The notes beneath the pieces were generated by a model. The model worked only from the letters and a program-made list of their open reading frames with translations. It had not been told where the DNA came from and did not search any database. Shown one piece after another: positions 19,734 through 30,057 of a stretch of 64,000 bases of DNA (position 1 is its first letter; each line of letters opens with the position of its first letter). A program made the translations under genes and the position numbers. The DNA comes from Poseidonibacter ostreae. Its GTDB lineage: Bacteria > Campylobacterota > Campylobacteria > Campylobacterales > Arcobacteraceae. Location: assembly GCF_009208075.1 (NCBI RefSeq), contig NZ_WFKJ01000002.1:1-64000 (forward strand), read 5' to 3'.

Positions 19734-20702
19734 CTACATTGTACCTTGTTCGTACATTGCTCTAATTTTATCTTTTTCTTTTTGTCTTTTCAATTTATCT
19801 GCTTCTTTAGATCTAAAATCAGCAATTGAAAATTTCAGTTGTACTAAAAATGATGCAGCTACAAAAATAGATGAATATGTACCTACAATAACACCTACAA
19901 GCATTGTAAATGCAAATCCATTAATAATCTCACCACCAAATAAATAAAGTGTTACAACAACAAAGAATGTAGTTAATGAAGTAAGCGTAGTTCTTGATAA
20001 AGTTCTACTAACTGACTCATTTACTACTTTTTCTAATATAGATTCTTTAGAAGTTTGAACACCTTCTCTAACTCTATCAAATACAATAATTGTATCATTT
20101 AAAGAGTATCCTAAAATTGTAAGAATTGCTGCTAAAATATCAAGATTAACTTCAACATTAAACAAACTAATTGCACCTAATGCAATAATAATATCGTGAG
20201 CTAAAGCAAGAATTGAAGCAACAGCAAATCGCCATTCAAATCTAAATGATACATAAGCTAAAATCACAATTAAAGATAAAGCTAATGCCATTATACCTTT
20301 TTCTCGTAATTCTCCACCAACTTTTGGTCCAACTATATCAACTCTTCTTATTTCAAACTCACCAGTAGTTTTTAATAAAACATGCATTTCATCACCAATA
20401 TCATTTGCAATATCAGAAGATGAACCTGTAATTCTTATTACAACCTCTTGGGGGCTTCCAAACTCTGTAATTGATGCCTTTGCATAATTTGTCTTTTTTA
20501 AAGTATCTCTAATATCATCTATAGGAGCTTTTTGTTCATATTTAACTTGAACAATAGTACCGCCTGCAAAATCAATACCAAAGTTTACCCCTTTAGTTAA
20601 TAATAAAACAATTGAAGCAATAACTAATAAAGAAGATAAGCCTAAGAAAGGCAATCTTTTTCCCATAAAATTATAAACTTTACCTGATTTAAAAATTTCC
20701 AT
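19734..20702 (-). CDS. secF: protein translocase subunit SecF
   Basis: A 322-residue RND-type membrane protein that works with SecD to use the proton gradient in late steps of Sec export. It begins with a first membrane helix, then GVNFGIDFAGGTIVQV (the SecF signature) and a periplasmic P4-like domain. A five-helix block follows (ALALSLIVILAYVSFRFEW, TILGYSLNDTIIVFDRVRE). Its ATG overlaps the last base of secD. Confidence 0.96.
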   Translation of the reverse strand: MEIFKSGKVYNFMGKRLPFLGLSSLLVIASIVLLLTKGVNFGIDFAGGTIVQVKYEQKAPIDDIRDTLKKTNYAKASITEFGSPQEVVIRITGSSSDIANDIGDEMHVLLKTTGEFEIRRVDIVGPKVGGELREKGIMALALSLIVILAYVSFRFEWRFAVASILALAHDIIIALGAISLFNVEVNLDILAAILTILGYSLNDTIIVFDRVREGVQTSKESILEKVVNESVSRTLSRTTLTSLTTFFVVVTLYLFGGEIINGFAFTMLVGVIVGTYSSIFVAASFLVQLKFSIADFRSKEADKLKRQKEKDKIRAMYEQGTM

Positions 20703-22267
20703 TAGCTAACTCCAAACCATTTTTTTAAGTCTTTATCTTTTGATATTTTTCCAAGTAATGCTTCGTAAATACCATGAGTACCTAAAATTGCTGTTAACAT
20801 TGATGCTAAAATACCAATTGAGATAGTAATTGCAAAACCTTTAATAGCTCCTGTTCCATAAGCATAAAGAATAACTGCAACTAATAAAGTTGTAATATTT
20901 GCATCTAAAATTGCTCTCATAGCATTTGCATATCCATCTTCAATTGACTTTTGAACAGATACACCAGCTTTTAATAACTCTCTAATTCTTTCACTAATAA
21001 TAACATTAGCATCAACAGCCATACCAACTGTTAATACAATTCCTGCCATACCAGGTAAAGTAAGTGTTGCTCCAAACATTGCCATAACTGAAATAATTAT
21101 GAAAATATTTGTAACTAGTGCAATATTTGCAATTACACCTGCACGTCTATAATAAACTATCATAAATACAAATACTATTAGAAAACCAGAAATTAAAGCA
21201 ATTGTTGAAGCTTTAATAGAATCAGCACCTAAAGATGGTCCAACTGATCTTTTTTCTAATAAATTTACACTTGCTGGAAGAGCTCCTGATCTTAAAGCAA
21301 TAGCAACATTTCCAGCTTCAGAAGTTGTAAAACCACCAGAAATTTGACCAGAACCGCCACCAATTCTTTCTCTAATATTTGGAGCAGAATAAACTTTTCC
21401 ATCTAAAACAACTGCTAATCTTTTTCCTACACTTTTACCTGTAAAATCTCCAAAAATTCTAGCACCTGTAGAGTTTAATGTAAAGTTAATAATAGGCTGA
21501 TTTCCTTGATCAAATGCAACTTGAGCATCTACAACTTGAGAACCATTTAAAATAGGAATTTCTTTTACAAGATATTTTCTATTTGGATCTCTAGTATCTT
21601 CTAAGATTATATCACCATATTCAGCAGCTTGTGCTCTTGATAAAGTATATACTTGATCAGCTCTTTCTTCATCAACAGCCATTAATTCTAGATTAGCAGG
21701 CTTTGAAATAAGCTCACGTGCAGCCTTTTCTTCAGCTTGAGTTTTAATTCCTGGAAGTTCAACAACAATAGCAGTCTCACCTTGTCTTACAACACTAGGT
21801 TCTGCAAGTCCAAATTGGTCAAGCCTATTTCTAATAGTTTCAACAGCTTGAGAAACAGCTAAGTCTTTTGTTTTTTCAATATCTTCATTACTTAATATTA
21901 AAGTATAAGATAAATCATTTTTTGAAATATCTAAACCTTTTATTTGTTTTAACATTTCATCCATTTTAGGAATTTCATCTTTATCTAAAACAGTAAAGAT
22001 AACGCTATCTCCATCAATAGATAATCCATCAATAAGTAAGTCTTCATCATCTGCATAATATTTTACAGCTGTTGCAATTGTTTTGATTTTAGATGTAACT
22101 GCTTCGTGTGTATTTACACCAAGCCTCATGTGAAGCCCACCTTGTAAATCAAGTCCTAGAGATATTTTTTTTCCACTGTCAGTTTGCATAAGTGATGGAA
22201 TTGCAAAAACAACACCAAATATTATACTTAGAGCAAATATAACAAGTCTATAATTAAAGATTTTCAA
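20702..22267 (-). CDS. secD: protein translocase subunit SecD
   Basis: A 521-residue SecD with the LGLDLQGGLHMRLG signature near residue 37, a large periplasmic P1 domain, and the C-terminal six-helix module (TVGMAVDANVIISERIRE). The start is a TTG supported by AAGGA 7 bp upstream. It forms an operon with yajC upstream and secF downstream. A hairpin lies in the yajC-secD gap. Confidence 0.96.
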   Translation of the reverse strand: MKIFNYRLVIFALSIIFGVVFAIPSLMQTDSGKKISLGLDLQGGLHMRLGVNTHEAVTSKIKTIATAVKYYADDEDLLIDGLSIDGDSVIFTVLDKDEIPKMDEMLKQIKGLDISKNDLSYTLILSNEDIEKTKDLAVSQAVETIRNRLDQFGLAEPSVVRQGETAIVVELPGIKTQAEEKAARELISKPANLELMAVDEERADQVYTLSRAQAAEYGDIILEDTRDPNRKYLVKEIPILNGSQVVDAQVAFDQGNQPIINFTLNSTGARIFGDFTGKSVGKRLAVVLDGKVYSAPNIRERIGGGSGQISGGFTTSEAGNVAIALRSGALPASVNLLEKRSVGPSLGADSIKASTIALISGFLIVFVFMIVYYRRAGVIANIALVTNIFIIISVMAMFGATLTLPGMAGIVLTVGMAVDANVIISERIRELLKAGVSVQKSIEDGYANAMRAILDANITTLLVAVILYAYGTGAIKGFAITISIGILASMLTAILGTHGIYEALLGKISKDKDLKKWFGVS

Positions 22268-22304
22268 TCTTGGTCCTTAGTAAGGGTTTTGTATTAGGAA
22301 GTAT

Positions 22305-22331
22305 AAAACATGTAAATTTATTACATGTTTT
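22305..22331 (-). terminator. hairpin between yajC and secD (possible attenuator)
   Basis: A perfect 11-bp inverted repeat AAAACATGTAA / TTACATGTTTT with a 5-nt loop, followed on the minus strand by a short T-rich tail. Its place inside the yajC-secDF operon suggests partial termination or RNA processing rather than an operon end. Confidence 0.45.
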
Positions 22332-22343
22332 AAATAATGAAAT

Positions 22344-22619
22344 TTAGTCTTCTAAAAGTTTTGAAACGAACTCTTTTACAAGTTTCATTTCTGAACCATC
22401 ACTGTTCTTAACAGTAAGACTATCTTCAGTTACATTAGAAACTTCTACGATTAAGCCTCCATTTGTTACAATTTTATCACCTTTCTTTAAATTAGTAACC
22501 ATTTCTTTATGAGCTTTCGCTTGTTTTTGTTGTGGTCTAATAATTAAGAAGTAAAATATTGCAAATAATGCAACAAGAGGTAACAATGAGCTTAATAAAT
22601 CAGTACTTGAACTATCCAT
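22344..22619 (-). CDS. yajC: preprotein translocase accessory subunit YajC
   Basis: A 91-residue single-span protein. The N-terminal helix is LLPLVALFAIFYFLIIRPQQ, with the IIRPQQKQ signature, followed by a small cytosolic domain (LKKGDKIVTNGGLIVEV). It associates with SecDF. It diverges from lnt with only 28 bp between starts. Confidence 0.95.
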   Translation of the reverse strand: MDSSSTDLLSSLLPLVALFAIFYFLIIRPQQKQAKAHKEMVTNLKKGDKIVTNGGLIVEVSNVTEDSLTVKNSDGSEMKLVKEFVSKLLED

Positions 22620-22647
22620 TAAATTTCCTTTTTATAAGTAGTTTATT

Positions 22648-23880
22648 TTGTTTTTAGTAAAACGCGATAATTTTAACAAAAATTTCATAATAAAGGGCTT
22701 GATTACAGCTATTTTATTAAGTGCTTTTATATACTTAAGCTATTTTGACATTGAATATCGATTTATAAATACTATATTAGGACTTTTAGGCCTTTATTTT
22801 TTACTTACAATTCCAAGAAAAGCTGTATTTATAGCAGGTTTTGCTACAGGTATTTTATGGTGTTATTGGATGGCTATTAGTTTAAAATATTATGATTTAA
22901 TATTTTTAACACCTGTTTTATTAATAGCTATTGGATTTGCTTATGGATTTATTTTTTTACTTTTTACACTATATGATAAAATTTATTTTAGAATAATAGC
23001 AATTTTTGCATTCACTTTTATAGCGCCATTTGGCTTTAATTGGATGAAATTTGAGCTACTTTTTATTGACTCATATTTAGGTACTTCAAAAGAAGATTTT
23101 GCATTAATTTTAGTATCTTTATTTATGATGGCAAAACTAAAAAGAATGAAAATTCTTTCAATTCTTCCACTTCTTTTTGCTTTTTCTTCTCAAAGTGGAA
23201 TATATATAGATAATCCAGATGCAAAAATATCAATGCCTCAATTAAATATTAAACAAAATCTTAAATGGGAAAAAGATTACCAAGCTACGGTATTTAAGAA
23301 AAATTTTGAATATATAGATAATGCCATTTATAATAAAAAAGATTTAGTTATTCTACCTGAAACTGCATTTCCAACTATCTTAAATAAGAGTGAAGAATTA
23401 CTTGCAATTTTAAAAAACAAATCTTATAAAATAGATATTATTACAGGTTCTTTATACTTAGAAAACGAGCAGTTTTATAATGCAACTTATTATATTTCAA
23501 ATGGAGATATTCAAATTGCTAAGAAGTTAGTACTAGTTCCATTTGGAGAAGAAATACCACTTCCTAAGTTCTTTGTTGATTTAATAAATGATATTCTTTA
23601 TGATGGTGCACAAGATTATTCTAAGGCAAAAAAACCAACAGATTTTGTAATAAATAATCAAAAATTTAGAAATGCAATTTGTTATGAAGCAACAACAGAT
23701 AAAATTTTTGAGAACTTAAACGATGTAAAATATATGATTGCTACATCAAATAATGCATGGTTTACACCATCAATTGAGCCAACTTTACAAAAATTACTTC
23801 TAAGATATTATTCAAAAAAATATAATGTGACAATATTTCATGTAGTAAATGGAAGTAATAACTTTATATTTAGACCTTAA
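22648..23880 (+). CDS. lnt: apolipoprotein N-acyltransferase
   Basis: A 410-residue inner-membrane enzyme that adds the third acyl chain to lipoproteins. Six or so N-terminal membrane helices are followed by a nitrilase-like domain with the catalytic triad visible: Glu in VILPETAFP (about 230), Lys in IQIAKKLVLVPFGEE (about 290), Cys in FRNAICYEA (about 345). It is about 100 residues shorter than E. coli Lnt. The start shown is a TTG with no clear ribosome-binding site and no better upstream ATG. The true start could be slightly downstream. Confidence 0.9.
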   Translation: MFLVKRDNFNKNFIIKGLITAILLSAFIYLSYFDIEYRFINTILGLLGLYFLLTIPRKAVFIAGFATGILWCYWMAISLKYYDLIFLTPVLLIAIGFAYGFIFLLFTLYDKIYFRIIAIFAFTFIAPFGFNWMKFELLFIDSYLGTSKEDFALILVSLFMMAKLKRMKILSILPLLFAFSSQSGIYIDNPDAKISMPQLNIKQNLKWEKDYQATVFKKNFEYIDNAIYNKKDLVILPETAFPTILNKSEELLAILKNKSYKIDIITGSLYLENEQFYNATYYISNGDIQIAKKLVLVPFGEEIPLPKFFVDLINDILYDGAQDYSKAKKPTDFVINNQKFRNAICYEATTDKIFENLNDVKYMIATSNNAWFTPSIEPTLQKLLLRYYSKKYNVTIFHVVNGSNNFIFRP

Positions 23881-23891
23881 GTTCTAAATCT

Positions 23892-23919
23892 AGAATTAAA
23901 GATATTTTTCTTTAATTCT
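23892..23919. terminator. hairpin between lnt and the CCA/poly(A) polymerase gene
   Basis: A perfect 11-bp stem AGAATTAAAGA / TCTTTAATTCT with a 6-nt loop lies at the junction of convergent genes and overlaps the minus-strand stop codon. There is little T-run on either side. Confidence 0.4.
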
Positions 23920-25296
23920 TTGAAGAATCTCTTCTTTATTCAAGTTTTCATCTATTTGTAAATCAAGTGCAAAATTTAATATTATCTTAAACTCTTTACT
24001 TGGTTTCATTCCTAAAAGTATTAAATCTCTTCCTTGAATAAGTGACTTAAGGGCAGCTGATGAGATATTTAATTCTCTGGCTTTTTCTAAAAGCCAAGAA
24101 ACTGCATTATCACAGATATCTTTATTTGGAATTGTTCTACCTTTACAATCTGCTAGACAAACTAGACATAAATCTTCAATATTACATTTTAAAGATAATC
24201 TTTTTACTGCTTTTAAAGAAGATTCATCTTTAAATAGTTGAAAAGGTGCTAAGTGATTTTTAACTAAAGGTATCACTATCTGTATAAATCTACTCTCATT
24301 TGTAAGTTTTGATAAAAAAGAAACTGTTGGTTCAATCCCTAAACTTTCATGCTTATATGCTGTAATTTTTCCATTTATAAGTTCTGTACAATATGGCTTT
24401 CCTAAGTCATGACATAAAATTGCATAAAAAAGATATAAAATTCTATATTCATCTTCTATTCTTTCTTTTTTTATAATCTTTGCCATTTCATCTAAAGTCA
24501 TTAAAGTATGAACCCAAACATCGCCCTCAGGGTGATACTCTTTTTCTTGCTCACAGTTTACTAATGCTTTTAATTCTGGAAAATAGTTTAAAACTTCTAA
24601 CTCTTTTAAAAGTTCAAAGCCAATTGAAGGTTTTAATGATTTTAAAAATAGTTTTTTAAACTCTTCATAAACTCTCTCTTTTGCTAAGTGTGATAAATCA
24701 TCATTTAAAACCATTTGTCTGCAAAGTTCTTTTGTTTTATTATCAATATTAAACTCAAATCTTGAAGCAAATTGTATTGCTCTATAAACTCTTAAAGGGT
24801 CTTCTATGAAAGTGCTATCATTTATATGTCTAATTTTTTTATTCTTTAAGTCATCTATTCCATTATAAGGATCTAGATAGCTCTCTTTAACAAAATCATA
24901 CCCTATTGAGTTAATAGTAAAATCACGTCTTAAAGCAGCTTGCTTAAAGCTTAGATTTGCATTTGTAGTAACTTCAAAATCTTGATGACTTAATCCAATT
25001 TTCTTTTCAGTTCGGGCTAAGGCAAAATCAAAATCATAAGACTCAACTTTTAAAGTAAGAACTCCAAAAGATTTTCCTACAAGTTTTACAGGTCCATATT
25101 TTTCTAAGTGTTTTAAAATAGAGTCTAAAGAGTTTATTCCAAAGATTTCAACATCATAATCTTTACATGGAATTTGAAGTAATGCATCACGTACACATCC
25201 ACCTACTAAAATAGGAGTAGCTCCTATTTCTTGTAGATTTTGAAGAATCTCTTCTAATATTAAAGGGATATTAGGCTTGATTGTGGTGATGAACAT
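23896..25296 (-). CDS. CCA tRNA nucleotidyltransferase / poly(A) polymerase family with HD domain
   Basis: A class II nucleotidyltransferase. The N-terminal head has LVGGCVRDALL and the catalytic KDYDVEIFG motif. RRDFTINSIGYD and the neck DPLRVYRAIQFASRF follow. A C-terminal HD phosphohydrolase region is present (HPEGDVWVHTLM, ILCHDLGKP). It probably matures tRNA 3' ends. The long frame starts at a TTG (25335), but the ATG at 25296 is preferred and still overlaps the MscS gene by 26 bp. CCA-adding and poly(A) activities cannot be told apart by eye. Confidence 0.88.
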   Translation of the reverse strand: MFITTIKPNIPLILEEILQNLQEIGATPILVGGCVRDALLQIPCKDYDVEIFGINSLDSILKHLEKYGPVKLVGKSFGVLTLKVESYDFDFALARTEKKIGLSHQDFEVTTNANLSFKQAALRRDFTINSIGYDFVKESYLDPYNGIDDLKNKKIRHINDSTFIEDPLRVYRAIQFASRFEFNIDNKTKELCRQMVLNDDLSHLAKERVYEEFKKLFLKSLKPSIGFELLKELEVLNYFPELKALVNCEQEKEYHPEGDVWVHTLMTLDEMAKIIKKERIEDEYRILYLFYAILCHDLGKPYCTELINGKITAYKHESLGIEPTVSFLSKLTNESRFIQIVIPLVKNHLAPFQLFKDESSLKAVKRLSLKCNIEDLCLVCLADCKGRTIPNKDICDNAVSWLLEKARELNISSAALKSLIQGRDLILLGMKPSKEFKIILNFALDLQIDENLNKEEILQRIKEKYL

Positions 25297-26098
25297 CTTG
25301 TTGTGGATAAGGAATAGAAATACCCTCTTGATCAAATCTTGTTTTAACTTCTTCTGTTAAAGCAAATTTTACAGCCCAATAATCAGGAGTATTAACCCAA
25401 GCACGAACAACAAAGTTTACAGAAGAATCTGCTAATTCAGAAACTGCAACTGTTAAACCTTTTTCTTGAAGGATTTTTTCATTTGATTCTAAAATATTTG
25501 TTAAAACATTTTTTGCTTTTTTAATATCATCATCATAACCAATTCCAACAACTAAATCTACTCTTCTAGTAGGGTTTGCATTTACATTTACAATTGTTCC
25601 TGCAATAATTGAGCCATTTGGTACAATCATTCTTTGATTATCTCCAGTTGTTAAAATTGAAGAGAAAATTGATATTTCATTTACAGTTCCTGAAACTCCT
25701 GCAACTGTAACAAAATCTCCAACTTTAAAAGGCTTAAACATAATTAACATAACACCTGAAGCAAAGTTACCAAGTGAATCTTTTAAAGCTAAACCAATAG
25801 CTAAACCAGCAGCTCCTAAGATTGCAAAGAATGACGTAGTTTCAACACCTAATTTTGATAATGCAGTTAAAATAACTACCATCATTAAAATATAATAAAC
25901 TATATTTTCAATAAACTTTACAAGTGTTACATCAATACCTTTTATTCTTTTTAAAATTGATACTACTATATTTGTAATTTTTCTAGCTAACCATTTACCT
26001 ATAATAAATACAACAATAGCAATACCTAAGTTTACAACATAAGGTATAATCATTTCTATTATACTTTGTATTTTTTCTTCGTTAAAATATTCATTCAT
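25271..26098 (-). CDS. small-conductance mechanosensitive channel MscS family
   Basis: A 275-residue channel. It has three membrane segments (YVVNLGIAIVVFIIGKWLA, IVYYILMMVVILTALSKLG and the pore helix FFAILGAAGLAIGLALKDSLGN in pieces), then the cytosolic beta and alpha/beta vestibule (FKVGDFVTVAGVSGTV, IPYPQQDVH at the end). It releases solutes on hypo-osmotic shock. Length matches E. coli MscS (286). It sits 21 bp downstream of proS and overlaps the next gene. Confidence 0.92.
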   Translation of the reverse strand: MNEYFNEEKIQSIIEMIIPYVVNLGIAIVVFIIGKWLARKITNIVVSILKRIKGIDVTLVKFIENIVYYILMMVVILTALSKLGVETTSFFAILGAAGLAIGLALKDSLGNFASGVMLIMFKPFKVGDFVTVAGVSGTVNEISIFSSILTTGDNQRMIVPNGSIIAGTIVNVNANPTRRVDLVVGIGYDDDIKKAKNVLTNILESNEKILQEKGLTVAVSELADSSVNFVVRAWVNTPDYWAVKFALTEEVKTRFDQEGISIPYPQQDVHHHNQA

Positions 26099-26119
26099 TT
26101 AATTTTTTATCTCACTTTT

Positions 26120-27841
26120 TTATATTAGTTCTTTTAATTTAGTAGCAACTTCATCAATTGCTATTTCAATTTTAGAACCGGTATCTCTTCTATCTACAAT
26201 CTCAACTAAACCATCTTGTAATTTTTTTCCAACAACAACAGCATATGGGAATCCAATTAATTCAAAATCACCCATTTTAAAACCAAATCTCTCTTTAGTT
26301 CTATCATCTATAATTGTTGAAATTCCATTTGATTTTAACTCTTCGTAAATTTTTAAACCTGCATTTAATTCATCTTCTTTTTTTGCATTTGAAACAATAA
26401 CATCTACCATAAAAGGAGCAGTTTCTTTCGTCCAAATACAACCTTTTTCATCATGATTTTGTTCAATAACAGCAGCTACTAATCTAGATACTCCAATTCC
26501 ATAACATCCCATAATAAAAGGTTGTGCTTTACCATTTTCATCTAAAAATTTTGCATCCATAGCTTCAGAGTATTTTGTTCCTAATTGGAAAATATGACCT
26601 GCTTCAATTCCTTTTGTATATTCAAGTTTTCCACCACAACAAGTACAAGAATCTCCTTCTTGAACAGTAATTAAATCTTTATAAACAGCATCTTTTACTA
26701 AAGATAAATCTGTATTAACAAAGTGATAATGCTCTTCATTAGCTCCACAAGCTAATCCAATTTCATTTTCTAATTCACTATCAATTACAAATATTGTACC
26801 TTGTGGTAAATTAAATGGTCCACAATATCCTGGAGTTAATCCAGCATCTTTTAATTCATCTTCTGTAATATCTACTAAATCTAAAGCATCAACTGCATTA
26901 CAAGCTTTAGTTTCTTCTAGCTCATCATCACCTCTTACAAAGAAGATAACAGGTTTTGAATCCTCATCATAAATCGCTTTTTTCATAACAGCTTTTATAT
27001 TTTGAGCTTTTGAAACACTTAGGAAATTAGAAACTTCTTCAATAGTTTTTAAATCTTCAGTTAGTACTTTTTCCATTGAAGCTGGTGTATTTGTATTTTC
27101 AAACCAGGCATCAAAATGTCTTTTCTTTCTAACAGCTGCTTCAATATTTGCACCATATTCACAATCAGGACATACAACAATTGTATCTTCACCTGAATTT
27201 GCTAAAACATGAAACTCTTTTGAACCACTTCCACCAATAGCACCAGAATCAGCTTCAACAACTCTAAACTCTAGACCTAATCTTTGATAAACTCTTTTAT
27301 AAGTTTCTTCCATTAAATTAAATTCTCTAACTAAATCTTCTTGCGATGAATGAAAAGAGTAAGCATCTTTCATTAAGAACTCTCTACCTCTCATTAAACC
27401 AAATCTTGGACGTGCTTCATCTCTAAATTTTAAATTAATATGATAAAGATTTACTGGTAAATTTTTATATGATGTAATACGATTTTTAACCATATTTACA
27501 ACTGATTCTTCATTTGTTGGAGATAATACATACTCCGCATTTTTTCTATCTTTAAATCTTAATAGCTCATTACCCATAGTTGATGATCTTCCAGATTCAT
27601 CCCAAAAAGATTGTGGAGTTACAAAAGAGCATAACATTTCATTTGCTCCAGCGTTATCCATTTCTTCTTTTACAATAGCTCTAATTTTATCTAATACAAT
27701 TTTTCCTAAAGGCATAAAATCATAAAGACCAGCTCCACTTTGAGAAATAAATCCACCTCTTACTAAAAATTGGTGAGATGGTAAAGTCGCATCACTTGGA
27801 GTTTCTTTAGTAGTTGGCATAAACATATTAGTAAATTTCAT
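26120..27841 (-). CDS. proS: prolyl-tRNA synthetase (bacterial type)
   Basis: A 573-residue class II synthetase. Motif 1 lies in the [18 protein letters not shown] region. Motif 2 is [21 protein letters not shown]. An inserted YbaK-like editing domain spans about residues 225-385. Motif 3 is [13 protein letters not shown], and the anticodon-binding domain closes the protein. It heads the proS-MscS-CCA segment and follows hemA by 16 bp. The order proS, hemA, prenyl synthase, DUF2018 matches Helicobacter. Confidence 0.97.
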   Translation of the reverse strand: MKFTNMFMPTTKETPSDATLPSHQFLVRGGFISQSGAGLYDFMPLGKIVLDKIRAIVKEEMDNAGANEMLCSFVTPQSFWDESGRSSTMGNELLRFKDRKNAEYVLSPTNEESVVNMVKNRITSYKNLPVNLYHINLKFRDEARPRFGLMRGREFLMKDAYSFHSSQEDLVREFNLMEETYKRVYQRLGLEFRVVEADSGAIGGSGSKEFHVLANSGEDTIVVCPDCEYGANIEAAVRKKRHFDAWFENTNTPASMEKVLTEDLKTIEEVSNFLSVSKAQNIKAVMKKAIYDEDSKPVIFFVRGDDELEETKACNAVDALDLVDITEDELKDAGLTPGYCGPFNLPQGTIFVIDSELENEIGLACGANEEHYHFVNTDLSLVKDAVYKDLITVQEGDSCTCCGGKLEYTKGIEAGHIFQLGTKYSEAMDAKFLDENGKAQPFIMGCYGIGVSRLVAAVIEQNHDEKGCIWTKETAPFMVDVIVSNAKKEDELNAGLKIYEELKSNGISTIIDDRTKERFGFKMGDFELIGFPYAVVVGKKLQDGLVEIVDRRDTGSKIEIAIDEVATKLKELI

Positions 27842-27857
27842 TAATTATTTTCCTATT

Positions 27858-29150
27858 TTATTTTTTTGATAAATGTTCACATTTATATTGTTCACTATCT
27901 TCATCACTATTTGATGTAAACATATTTTGTATTGTTCCTACAACAATATCACATTCCATATTTTTAGAAATACTTTTTAATTTTTTTGAAGGAGCGTGTA
28001 AATATTCAGTTATAACAGTTTGACAAAGTTTTCTAATATTTTCTTCATCTTCTTGTTTTATAAAACCTTTTTTTATCGCATGTTGAACTTTTTTCTCTAT
28101 AACATCGTCTGCTTTTGTATAAAGTGTTTTTACAACTGGTTCAATATCTAATGATTTTAACCAATCATAAAATTCTAAGGACATTTTACTTACGATTGAA
28201 TATGCAGTTTTTGCTTGCTCTGCTCGTAAACTCATATTTTCATTTACAATATCTTGCAAGTCATCTACTGAATAAATATTTAATCCAGATTTATCAATAT
28301 CATCAATATCTCTTGGAACTGCAATATCAAACCAATATCTATTAAAGTTTGCATCTGGAGTATTATCAGATGTAATAATTGGATAAGGTGCTGATGTTGC
28401 AGTTATCATTACAGGAATTTGTCCTAATAATGAAGTTAAATTTTCATATGGTGCAACATCTACATTTTGTTCAAAAGTATTAGCTAGGTTTTGTGCTTTT
28501 TTAATATCTCTACTTGTTAAAATAACATCAAAACCTGAAGATAATAAGTGTTTAATAGTTAACTCACTCATCTCTCCAGCTCCAATTACTAAAGCTTTTA
28601 CACCACAAGTATCTTTTATAATATCTTTAGCTTTTGCAACTGCTGTTGAAGCAACTGAAACAGAACCAGTTCCTAAAGATGTTGCATTTCTTACTGTCGC
28701 TGCACATTTAAAAGCAAAATGCATTAACCTTGTAATTTTTTGAGAACAGTGTCCTTTTGATTGAGAAAATCTAAAAGCATCTTTTAATTGACCTACAATT
28801 TGAGTCTCCCCAATTACTAGGGAATCAAGAGCAGAAGCAACAGAAAAGATATGATGAACGGCACTGTCATTATCATAAATATCAGCTCTTTTATATAAAA
28901 GAGCATAATCAACACCAGAATACTTGGCTAGTTCTTCTAAAATAAGTTTAGCTCCACTTTTAATATTAATAGATCTTGTTATTATTTCAACTCTATTACA
29001 AGTAGATAATAAAACTGCTTCTTTTGTAACATTATTTGACAATATTGATCTTATAAATCTATCTTTATCTTCATCAGACCCAAAAGCTAATTTCTCTCTC
29101 ATTTCAATATCTGTATTTTTATGAGAAAAACTAATTATTAAATAACTCAT
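27858..29150 (-). CDS. hemA: glutamyl-tRNA reductase
   Basis: A 430-residue enzyme that makes glutamate-1-semialdehyde for tetrapyrrole synthesis from glutamyl-tRNA and NADPH. The catalytic Cys is in LLSTCNRVEI near residue 50. GETQIVGQ (specificity loop) and the NADPH fold VIGAGEMSEL are present, with a C-terminal dimerisation helix. The ATG overlaps the prenyl-synthase stop (TAATG). Haem made by this pathway is needed for the cytochromes of the alcohol-oxidation island. Confidence 0.97.
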   Translation of the reverse strand: MSYLIISFSHKNTDIEMREKLAFGSDEDKDRFIRSILSNNVTKEAVLLSTCNRVEIITRSINIKSGAKLILEELAKYSGVDYALLYKRADIYDNDSAVHHIFSVASALDSLVIGETQIVGQLKDAFRFSQSKGHCSQKITRLMHFAFKCAATVRNATSLGTGSVSVASTAVAKAKDIIKDTCGVKALVIGAGEMSELTIKHLLSSGFDVILTSRDIKKAQNLANTFEQNVDVAPYENLTSLLGQIPVMITATSAPYPIITSDNTPDANFNRYWFDIAVPRDIDDIDKSGLNIYSVDDLQDIVNENMSLRAEQAKTAYSIVSKMSLEFYDWLKSLDIEPVVKTLYTKADDVIEKKVQHAIKKGFIKQEDEENIRKLCQTVITEYLHAPSKKLKSISKNMECDIVVGTIQNMFTSNSDEDSEQYKCEHLSKK

Positions 29151-30049
29151 TAAAACTCTCTTTCAATCATAGCTTTCATTATAAATACTAAAGTTTCACT
29201 ATTTTCTTCATCTTTTACAGCTTGTATTGCTTCATTTCCAATATCTTTTGCCATTTTTATAGAATCTTCAAGAGCCTTAGTTTCATTCATTTGCTCTTTT
29301 ATCCAAGCTGACTCTTCAATAGTTAATTCTTTTTTATATAACTCTTCTAATTTTGATTTATTTTTTAATCTTTCATGTAGTAAAAGGTAAGGAATAGTAA
29401 CTTTCCCTTCAACAAAATCTAACATTGCAGGTTTTCCTAAAGTCTTACTATCTTGTGTGATATCTAAAATATCATCTACCATTTGAAAAGCAAGGCCTAG
29501 GTTTTTTCCATATAAAGCGTATTTCTCTTCATCTAAACCTGCTAATATTGCTGCTGCTTTTGCTGCTGCTTCTATTAGTGATGCAGTTTTTTTATAAATC
29601 ATATCATTGTATTTTTCATACGAAGTATTGAAGCTATTTGTTAAATCTACATCTAACATCTCTCCAATACTAAGAAGTGTTACTGCATTTGAAACTGTAT
29701 AAGCAATTTTTTTATCCATTAAAGTAAGCTGAGTAAAAGCTTTTGAATATAAAATATCTCCAAACATAATTGATGTCTTATTGTCATATAAAGCATTTAC
29801 AGAAGGTTTACCTCTTCTTGTATCTGCTTCATCAATAACATCATCATGTAAAAGTGATGCAGCATGAATCATTTCAACTACAGCACATAATTTTATACTT
29901 TGCTCATTTACACCAGCAATTTTTAAAATAAGTTTAGATCTTAGCATCTTTCCAGTTGCTAATTTTTCTAAAAGTTCTAAACTCTTTTCATCATTACACT
30001 CTTTAACAAACTCTTTTATTTGACTTTTTACAGCTTCTAATTCTTCCAC
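29150..30049 (-). CDS. trans-polyprenyl diphosphate synthase, long-chain type (IspB-like)
   Basis: A 299-residue isoprenyl chain elongase. The first Asp-rich motif is LLHDDVIDEAD (DDxxD form) followed by TRRGKPS. The second is FQMVDDILDITQD. The DDxxD rather than DDxxxxD first motif, and the small Ala five residues before it, favour a long-chain product such as the menaquinone side chain over farnesyl diphosphate. It is coupled to hemA and sits 8 bp after the DUF2018 gene. Confidence 0.88.
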   Translation of the reverse strand: MEELEAVKSQIKEFVKECNDEKSLELLEKLATGKMLRSKLILKIAGVNEQSIKLCAVVEMIHAASLLHDDVIDEADTRRGKPSVNALYDNKTSIMFGDILYSKAFTQLTLMDKKIAYTVSNAVTLLSIGEMLDVDLTNSFNTSYEKYNDMIYKKTASLIEAAAKAAAILAGLDEEKYALYGKNLGLAFQMVDDILDITQDSKTLGKPAMLDFVEGKVTIPYLLLHERLKNKSKLEELYKKELTIEESAWIKEQMNETKALEDSIKMAKDIGNEAIQAVKDEENSETLVFIMKAMIEREF

Positions 30050-30057
30050 TTTCTACC

